Below are positions 6,981 to 11,650 of a DNA stretch of 11,650 nucleotides, in pieces. The stretch is from Anaerolineae bacterium (GTDB taxonomy: Bacteria; Chloroflexota; Anaerolineae; Aggregatilineales; Phototrophicaceae): positions 1 to 11,650 of the forward strand of contig JADLHH010000252.1 in the NCBI GenBank assembly GCA_020848855.1. The letters run 5' to 3'. The first letter of the stretch is position 1; every line of letters begins with the position of its first letter. The notes under the pieces are model-generated. The model searched no databases. It saw only the letters and a program-made list of their open reading frames with translations, and was not told the origin of the DNA. A program made the position numbers and the translations under genes.

Positions 6981-7649
6981 ATGCCCGGCAATTTGCCCAC
7001 GCAGCGCTTGCGCAGCGCGAAACTTGCCTCATTGTCCGACCAGGTCTATGAGACGCTGCGTACTGCCATCATCTGTCTGGAAATCGCCCCTGGCGAAAAA
7101 CTGGTCGAGCTGGAGATTGCCGCTCAGATGGGCACGAGTCAGGGTCCGGTTCGGGAAGCCCTGCAGCGCCTCGTCCACGATGGGTTGGTCGAGCGCCGCG
7201 CCCGCAGCGCGACTGTCGTTACGCGCCTGTCCACCGACGAAATGTACGAACTGTTCTCGGTGCGCGGCGTGATCGAAGGGTTCGCCATCCGGCGCACCGC
7301 CGAAAAGATTACTCCCGAACAATGCGACTCCCTGGTCGAGCTGGTCGAAAAGATGGCGCAGTTCGGGCAGCAGAAGGAAATGATCCCGCTGGCGGGGCAC
7401 GACATGCAGTTCCACCGGCAGATCGTCGAATGGTCGGGGAGCGCCGGGCTGCTGCGCGTCTGGAACACGCTTTCCAGCCAGATGGAACGCTTCATCATCC
7501 AATCCCATGTCGACGTCTACATCGACTTTGTCGAAATCGGGACGCGGCACTATCCCATTGTGGAAGCCCTGCGCCGTCATGACGCCGACGCCGCTGCGCG
7601 CGCGGTGCAGGAACACATCATGCTCATCTGGTCAGAAATTCTTCCGTGA
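6981..7649 (+). CDS. GntR-family regulator, FadR subfamily with FCD domain
   Basis: Cytoplasmic transcription regulator that typically senses an organic or sugar acid, 222 residues. A winged helix-turn-helix spans about 19-83: LSDQVYETLRTAIICLEIAPG, then TSQGPVREALQRLVHDGLVE. An all-helical FCD domain follows from about 89, with the metal-site pattern HDMQFH (Asp141, His145) and later histidines in TRHYPIVEAL (His190) and VQEHI (His212). These suggest a metal-assisted carboxylate effector. The start is uncertain: the ATG at 6981 is chosen, but a TTG at 6963 in frame would add six residues, and neither has a ribosome site; with the predicted start near 6952 the leader is very short. The gene lies between the catabolic operon and the sugar importer, so both are candidate targets. 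Confidence 0.92.
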   Translation: MPGNLPTQRLRSAKLASLSDQVYETLRTAIICLEIAPGEKLVELEIAAQMGTSQGPVREALQRLVHDGLVERRARSATVVTRLSTDEMYELFSVRGVIEGFAIRRTAEKITPEQCDSLVELVEKMAQFGQQKEMIPLAGHDMQFHRQIVEWSGSAGLLRVWNTLSSQMERFIIQSHVDVYIDFVEIGTRHYPIVEALRRHDADAAARAVQEHIMLIWSEILP

Positions 7650-7853
7650 TACGGCGTTGCCTGTACGGGCTGTGAGGAAAGGAGGTCATTCGGGGAGGGC
7701 TGCGTGCCGCGAGCGTGTATTTTGTCCGGTGGGGAGAAGGGAGTACTTATTAACCGAGCCAGGCGTCAAGAACCCATGTTTGAAGAATGAGGCGGGCTTC
7801 CGCCGAACCACGCGATTCATGTTTAAGTTAGAACTATTTGAGGAGAGAAGCAT
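7650..7853 (+). promoter_or_regulatory. Leader of the sugar-import operon
   Basis: This 204-bp gap presumably carries the importer promoter, but I find no good -35/-10 pair. It holds an unused perfect ribosome-binding sequence AAGGAGGT (7679-7686) with no ATG, GTG or TTG at the usual distance. It also holds a small GGCGG-GCTT-CCGCC hairpin (7791-7804), CATGTTTGA (7775-7783) and CATGTTTAA (7818-7826). The last is identical to part of the candidate operator next to lacI. Confidence 0.3.
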
Positions 7854-9248
7854 ATGAACACGAAAAAGCTCAGCCGCAGGCAGTTCCTGCGGGCAACCGC
7901 TGGCACAGGTGCCGGTCTGCTCGCCGCAAGCACCGGAATCGCGTTCGCCCAAGACCCGACGGCGACTCCCCTCCCGCTGCCCGAAGGTGTTGAAGGTACG
8001 CTGACCGTCATTCATCGAACCGAATATTTTGAAGTCGTCCAGGAAATGTTCCGCGACTCGGTGGTGAAGTTTGCCGGTGAGAAGGGCATCAACCTGGATA
8101 TTTCGACGGCAAACCCCGAACTGTTCGGCGATTTCATCGCCAAGATGGTCGCGGCTGTCCAGGCGGGCAATCCGCCCGATCTCAGCTACAACCAGCTCAG
8201 CATTCCGCTGATGTATTCGCAGGACATTCTCGAAGATATGACCGATGTGGTTGAGGAAGCCATCAGCCGATACGGGGCTGTGGTGCCGGTTGTCGCCGAA
8301 TTCAACGGAAAAATTGATGGACGGTGGTGGGCGGTGCCGTTCGTGAGCGGAACCGGCGCGTGGTTTGCTCGCAAGGATGCTTTTGAGGCGAAGGGCATCG
8401 ACGTGTATGCGCTCGAAACCTGGGAACAGCACCGGGATGCAGCCCTCGCTGTTTCCGACCCCGCTAACCAGATGTGGGGCTGGGGCTTCACGATCAACCG
8501 GAGCGGTGATGCGCATGGTCTGATTGACGGCGTCATCAAGGCGTTTGGCGGCACCATCAGCGACGAGACCGGACTGGTGGTGACCTTCAATTCGACGGAA
8601 ACGATTGCCGGTGTTTCCTGGCTGGCGGACATCTACACGAACGAGATGTACAAGCCCATGCTGCCGCCCGGCGTCGAAAGCTGGACGGATACTGGCAACA
8701 ACGAAGCCTACCTGGCGGGCACGATTGCGATGACCCTGAACCAGCCTAGCGTGTATGGCGCTGCACGGAAGAACGATCCCGAACTCTTTGCCAATACGGC
8801 AGTGCTTCGCGGTCCCAAGTGGCAGGATGGCAGCCGGAAAGAGGCGGGCTTCAACGGTTGGTTCACCGTCTTCAAGGGCGCCAAGAATGCCGATGTGGCG
8901 AAGGAACTGATCCTGAGCCTGCTCGATCCGGCGAATATTACCCCGATGGTGCAGAACGGCGGCGGCTTGGTGCTGCCCGCTTATGCCGACCTGTGGACGG
9001 ACGAAGTGATGGCGACCGACCCCAACTTCGCCGTCTTCCAGGACATTCTGTTCAACCCAGATCTTTACTACGGGCTTTCCCACCCGTCGAAGCCAAGCCC
9101 GCTGCACGATGCGGTGAACGCCCAGGCGGTGTTGAGCCAGATGATGGCGAACGTTGTCAGCGGTGGCATGTCTGCGGCGGACGCCGTTGCCGACGCGCAC
9201 AACCGAATCGTTACGATTTGGGAAGAAGGCGGCGTTCCGCAGTCGTAA
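7854..9248 (+). CDS. CUT1-type sugar ABC transporter substrate-binding protein, Tat-exported
   Basis: Extracytoplasmic sugar-capture protein of a MalE/UgpB-like importer, 464 residues. It starts with a twin-arginine signal: SRRQFLRA (7-14), a hydrophobic stretch to about 31, and a GIAFA-QD cleavage junction near 32. No lipobox cysteine is present. A short TATPLPLPEG linker then leads into the binding domain (LTVIHRTEYFEVVQEMF...), with NPPDLSYNQLSIP, a YLAGTIAMTLNQPS segment and GFNGWFTVFKGAKN as typical family 1 landmarks. A GAGGAGAG ribosome site precedes the ATG. The fused permease gene follows after 75 bp with a stem-loop between, so this is the first gene of the operon. The ligand is not readable; a pentose, a sugar acid or a short oligomer would suit the neighbouring enzymes. 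Confidence 0.93.
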   Translation: MNTKKLSRRQFLRATAGTGAGLLAASTGIAFAQDPTATPLPLPEGVEGTLTVIHRTEYFEVVQEMFRDSVVKFAGEKGINLDISTANPELFGDFIAKMVAAVQAGNPPDLSYNQLSIPLMYSQDILEDMTDVVEEAISRYGAVVPVVAEFNGKIDGRWWAVPFVSGTGAWFARKDAFEAKGIDVYALETWEQHRDAALAVSDPANQMWGWGFTINRSGDAHGLIDGVIKAFGGTISDETGLVVTFNSTETIAGVSWLADIYTNEMYKPMLPPGVESWTDTGNNEAYLAGTIAMTLNQPSVYGAARKNDPELFANTAVLRGPKWQDGSRKEAGFNGWFTVFKGAKNADVAKELILSLLDPANITPMVQNGGGLVLPAYADLWTDEVMATDPNFAVFQDILFNPDLYYGLSHPSKPSPLHDAVNAQAVLSQMMANVVSGGMSAADAVADAHNRIVTIWEEGGVPQS

Positions 9249-9262
9249 ATATGCGTTTCATC

Positions 9263-9288
9263 GAGAGGGCGACCCCGGTCGCTCTCTC
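9263..9288 (+). repeat. Stem-loop between sugar-binding-protein and permease genes
   Basis: GAGAGGGCGACC (9263-9274) pairs with GGTCGCTCTCTC (9277-9288): 12 pairs including one G-T, with two bases between the arms. No T-run follows. It starts 14 bases after the binding-protein stop. Such stems are known to stabilise the upstream part of transporter messages (as for malE in E. coli), which would give excess binding protein over permease. That role is inferred here. Confidence 0.6.
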
Positions 9289-9323
9289 TGGTGTCCAAGA
9301 AATATTACGAGAAGAGGGTTTTG

Positions 9324-11276
9324 ATGGATGAACAAGCCCGTTTGAGGTCAGCTACCGGGGGATTCCGGGCTGCCTCTTACACACGAACGCGGCGTATTGA
9401 CGCCATTCTTGGGCGTGACTGGCGGGTGGCAATCCCGTTCGTGCTCCCCATTGTCATCATCATGGCAGGGCTAATCCTCTGGCCCTTCATCAACGCCATT
9501 CTCCTGAGCATGACCACGCGCAATGTGATTACCCGCACCGATTCATTTGTCGGGCTGGATAATTACGTGCGGCTGTTCGCGGATGTCGACTTTCGCAACG
9601 CCGTCACCAATACGTTCAATTTCACTTTTGCCTCCATCGCCATCAAATTCGTCGTGGGCATGGGCATCGCGCTGCTGCTGAACAGCCGCCTGCCGTTTCG
9701 CAATATCCTGACCGGTCTCATGCTGCTGCCCTGGATTGTGCCGGAAGTGGTTACGGCGCTAACGTGGCTCAGCATCTACCATCCGATCTTCGGCGGACTC
9801 AATCCGATACTCATGCAGTTGGGGGTGATTGACCGCCCGGTTGCCTGGCTGACCGAATATGCCATGCCGGCGGTGATCGCCGTGAACGTGTGGAAGGGCA
9901 TCCCGTTCTATACGATTCTGCTGCTGGCGGGCTTGAAAGCGATTGACCGCGAGCAGTATGAGGCAGCCGAAGTCGACGGCGCGGGTGCTGTTCAGCGCTT
10001 CCGGCATATCACGCTGCCCGGTCTGCGCTACGTCATCATCGTGACGCTGCTGCTGTCGTTCATCTCGACCTTCAACACGTTCGGTCTCATCTACCTGATG
10101 ACCGGCGGTGGTCCCGGTGGAGCGACGCGCGTCTACTCCATCCTCGCCTATGAGAAAGCCATCATCAGCCTGCGGTTTGGTCCAGGCGCGGCGGTGGCGT
10201 TCAGCATGGCGCCTTTGTTATTCGTGCTGATTTTCGTGCTGTCGCGCGTGATGCGGCGCGACCAGACGATGCGGAGCGTCGAAAAAGAGTCCCTGCTGGA
10301 TCGCGTGCAGGGGTGGGTTGGGCGCTGGCTGAACCTTGCCCTCGACATCGTCTTCCTGCCCTTCGAATGGGTGGCGCAGGCGCTCGAAAGCCTGTTCAAA
10401 GCCATCGTCCCGCGCGATAAGACGGGGCAGCCCCGGCTGAAACGCTCGCAGCGCCAGAACCTCGGCGTCGCCGGGCGGCTGATCCTGCTGCTTCCCATCC
10501 TGATTTTTGTGCTGTTCCCGTTCTACTGGATCATCATCATGTCGTTCAAGGGCACGCCGCAGATTCAGCAAATGGAATCGGTTTTCTGGCCGAATCCCTG
10601 GACGCTGGATCAGTACCGCACGCTGCTGGTGGACACACCGTTTACGACCTGGTTCCGCAATACGGTGTTCGTTTCAACCGCCAGCACTGCTATCTCGGTC
10701 GTGCTGGCTGCGATGGGCGCATATGCGCTGTCGCGGCTCAAGTTTCTGGGCGGCGGGACGATTACAACGCTGCTGCTGGAGACGTACCAGCTGCCCGGCT
10801 CGCTGTTGTTCATCCCGCTGTACCGGACGCTGACGACGCTGGGGATCATCAATTCGCATTGGGCGCTGATCCTCACGTATCCGACCTTTCTGATGCCGTT
10901 CGCAACCTGGGTGATGATGGGCTACTTCCGCTCGATACCGGTCGAGCTGGAAGAAGCCGCCATGATCGATGGGGCGAACCGGCTGACCGCCTTCCGAAAG
11001 ATCACGCTGCCGCTGGCAGCTCCGGCGCTGCTCTCGGTTACGCTGTTCGCGTTCACCAACGCCTGGAACGAGTTTCTGTTCGCCTTCGTGTTCATCACCA
11101 GCGACAGCCTCAAGACGCTGCCGGTCGGTCTGCAACTGCTGGTGTTCGGGGATATTTATCCGTGGGGGCAGTTGATGGCTGCCTCGCTGATGATGGCGAT
11201 CCCGGTGGTGTGCGTCTACATTTTCGCCCAGCGCTTCCTGGTCGAAGGCTTGACGGCGGGGAGTGTGAAGGGGTAA
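9324..11276 (+). CDS. Fused MalF-MalG-type sugar ABC permease in one polypeptide
   Basis: Inner-membrane channel of the CUT1-type importer, 650 residues. Both permease halves, normally two proteins, lie in one frame. The first half (about 35-309) has six hydrophobic helices and the ATPase-docking loop EQYEAAEVDGAGAVQRFRHI (210-229). A linker of about 75 residues (310-384) carries a hydrophobic/amphipathic stretch near 335-361 and a basic tail. The second half (385-650) has six more helices, the loop VELEEAAMIDGANRLTAFRK (540-559) and the typical MalG ending FLVEGLTAGSVKG. No methionine lies between about 316 and 406, so the second half has no evident start of its own. I start at the ATG at 9324, which has an AGAGGG site 5-6 bases upstream; an in-frame GTG at 9291 lacks one. 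No ATPase gene is next to it, so a shared MsmK/UgpC-type ATPase is probably used. Confidence 0.92.
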   Translation: MDEQARLRSATGGFRAASYTRTRRIDAILGRDWRVAIPFVLPIVIIMAGLILWPFINAILLSMTTRNVITRTDSFVGLDNYVRLFADVDFRNAVTNTFNFTFASIAIKFVVGMGIALLLNSRLPFRNILTGLMLLPWIVPEVVTALTWLSIYHPIFGGLNPILMQLGVIDRPVAWLTEYAMPAVIAVNVWKGIPFYTILLLAGLKAIDREQYEAAEVDGAGAVQRFRHITLPGLRYVIIVTLLLSFISTFNTFGLIYLMTGGGPGGATRVYSILAYEKAIISLRFGPGAAVAFSMAPLLFVLIFVLSRVMRRDQTMRSVEKESLLDRVQGWVGRWLNLALDIVFLPFEWVAQALESLFKAIVPRDKTGQPRLKRSQRQNLGVAGRLILLLPILIFVLFPFYWIIIMSFKGTPQIQQMESVFWPNPWTLDQYRTLLVDTPFTTWFRNTVFVSTASTAISVVLAAMGAYALSRLKFLGGGTITTLLLETYQLPGSLLFIPLYRTLTTLGIINSHWALILTYPTFLMPFATWVMMGYFRSIPVELEEAAMIDGANRLTAFRKITLPLAAPALLSVTLFAFTNAWNEFLFAFVFITSDSLKTLPVGLQLLVFGDIYPWGQLMAASLMMAIPVVCVYIFAQRFLVEGLTAGSVKG

Positions 11277-11298
11277 TTCGCAAATCGATGTAATGTGT

Positions 11299-11339
11299 AG
11301 GGGCGGGTCTCGGCTTGCACGGCAAGCAGACCCGCCCCT
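11299..11339. terminator. Strong convergent hairpin between permease and RraA-like genes
   Basis: AGGGGCGGGTCT (11299-11310) pairs perfectly with AGACCCGCCCCT (11328-11339). Inside, GCTTGC (11313-11318) pairs with GCAAGC (11322-11327) around an ACG loop. The total is 18 pairs with a two-base bulge. It lies 22 bases past the permease stop and 28 bases past the stop of the opposing gene, so it can end transcription from both sides. T-runs are poor on both sides. It shares CAGGGGCGGG (as its complement at the right arm) with the hairpin at 6843-6870. Confidence 0.6.
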
Positions 11340-11367
11340 GTTATTCTGGTGCGCCAGCGAAATGCCG

Positions 11368-11650
11368 CTACGCGCGCCCCCACTTTTCGTAGGCTTCGTC
11401 GAACGACATGCCGCGCGCGAAGTCCTCGCGCATTCCCTGTTCCCGATATTCGATATCCTCGGCTTTGACCAGCGCCTCCATCGCAATCGCCTGCGGGACG
11501 ACGATCACGCCGTCCTCCTCCGCGACGATCCAGTCGCCGGGGGCGACGGCGACGCGGCTGGTCAGCGTGCCGGGCATACCGATGGTTACGTTCATCGCCG
11601 TGATCTGCCAGCGCTTGTTCGATTCGATGGGCGATGTCCCGCGCGCGCAC
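11368..11650 (-). CDS. RraA/HMG-aldolase-like protein, C-terminal part only
   Basis: The minus strand reads 93 residues open to the right edge, ending at a TAG at 11368-11370. The fragment contains ARGTSPIESNKRW, then GMPGTLTSRVAVAPGDWIVA, then EEDGVIVVP, which is the C-terminal half of the RraA-like fold (4-hydroxy-4-methyl-2-oxoglutarate aldolase / oxaloacetate decarboxylase relatives, often mislabelled demethylmenaquinone methyltransferase). It ends with a family-like helical tail (FDEAYEKWGRA). The catalytic G-x20-R-D region and the start lie outside the window. Family members cleave or decarboxylate keto acids, so a role in the same keto-acid metabolism as the plus-strand operon is plausible. 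It is convergent with that operon, not part of it. Family proteins also include non-enzymatic RNase E inhibitors. Confidence 0.85.
   Translation of the reverse strand, partial: CARGTSPIESNKRWQITAMNVTIGMPGTLTSRVAVAPGDWIVAEEDGVIVVPQAIAMEALVKAEDIEYREQGMREDFARGMSFDEAYEKWGRA

Noticed and set aside
7791..7804. GGCGG-GCTT-CCGCC hairpin as a terminator or riboswitch
   Set aside because: Only five pairs, no T-run and no recognisable riboswitch pattern. It is mentioned only within the leader entry.
7686..9200. A 504-codon minus-strand open frame opposite the sugar-binding-protein gene
   Set aside because: The plus strand encodes a complete Tat-signal sugar-binding protein with a ribosome site. The antisense frame has no ribosome site or known motif.
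9291..9323. GTG start for the fused permease
   Set aside because: It lacks a ribosome site and lies at the edge of the stem-loop; the ATG at 9324 has AGAGGG at good spacing.
1..11650. tRNA, rRNA, CRISPR array, insertion sequence, phage or defence genes
   Set aside because: I looked for repeat-spacer patterns, tRNA-like cloverleafs, transposase motifs and terminal repeats and saw none that could be supported.

Overview
The window looks like a piece of a GC-rich bacterial chromosome, most likely a member of the Chloroflexota (Anaerolineae-like). That placement is an inference from the style of the secreted proteins (an Ala/Gln-rich secretion junction followed by a Thr/Pro linker in the sugar-binding protein), from the dense set of sugar ABC transporters with LacI and GntR regulators, and from the GC-rich hairpins between genes. 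No rRNA, tRNA, CRISPR array, insertion sequence or phage gene was recognised.

Layout, left to right. (1) Minus strand, 2851 down to 1: a peptide/oligosaccharide-type (family 5) ABC importer with a large secreted binding protein, then a DppB/OppB-type permease that runs off the left edge. A perfect 28-bp palindrome sits between the two genes. (2) 2852-3100: a gap with an extended -10 sequence and a strong three-way-junction inverted repeat next to the end of the next gene. (3) Minus strand 4162-3101: a LacI-family repressor. (4) 4163-4493: a divergent control region with a candidate operator and what looks like the decayed 5' end of a phytanoyl-CoA dioxygenase (PhyH) gene. (5) Plus strand 4494-6831: a two-gene catabolic operon, an FAH-fold 2-keto-3-deoxy-pentonate dehydratase-like enzyme and an aldehyde dehydrogenase, closed by a GC-rich hairpin. 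Together these match the last two steps of Weimberg-type pentose or sugar-acid oxidation to 2-oxoglutarate. (6) Plus strand 6981-7649: a FadR-type GntR (FCD) regulator with a well-formed promoter and an AT-rich dyad at its start site. (7) Plus strand 7854-11276: a CUT1-type sugar importer with a Tat-exported binding protein and one 650-residue polypeptide that carries both the MalF-like and MalG-like permease halves. (8) A strong convergent hairpin, then the C-terminal end of an RraA/HMG-aldolase-like gene on the minus strand that runs off the right edge.

Read as a whole, the plus-strand genes form a plausible uptake-and-oxidation unit for a pentose, pentonate or related sugar acid: the CUT1 importer brings the compound in, enzymes outside the window convert it to a 2-keto-3-deoxy acid, the FAH-family dehydratase makes 2-oxoglutarate semialdehyde, and the dehydrogenase makes 2-oxoglutarate. 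LacI and GntR regulators bracket the module. The substrate is not fixed by the sequence. The most unusual items are the fused MalF-MalG permease, the PhyH remnant in the control region, the structured element downstream of lacI, and stem-loops in the same binding-protein/permease gap in both transport operons.
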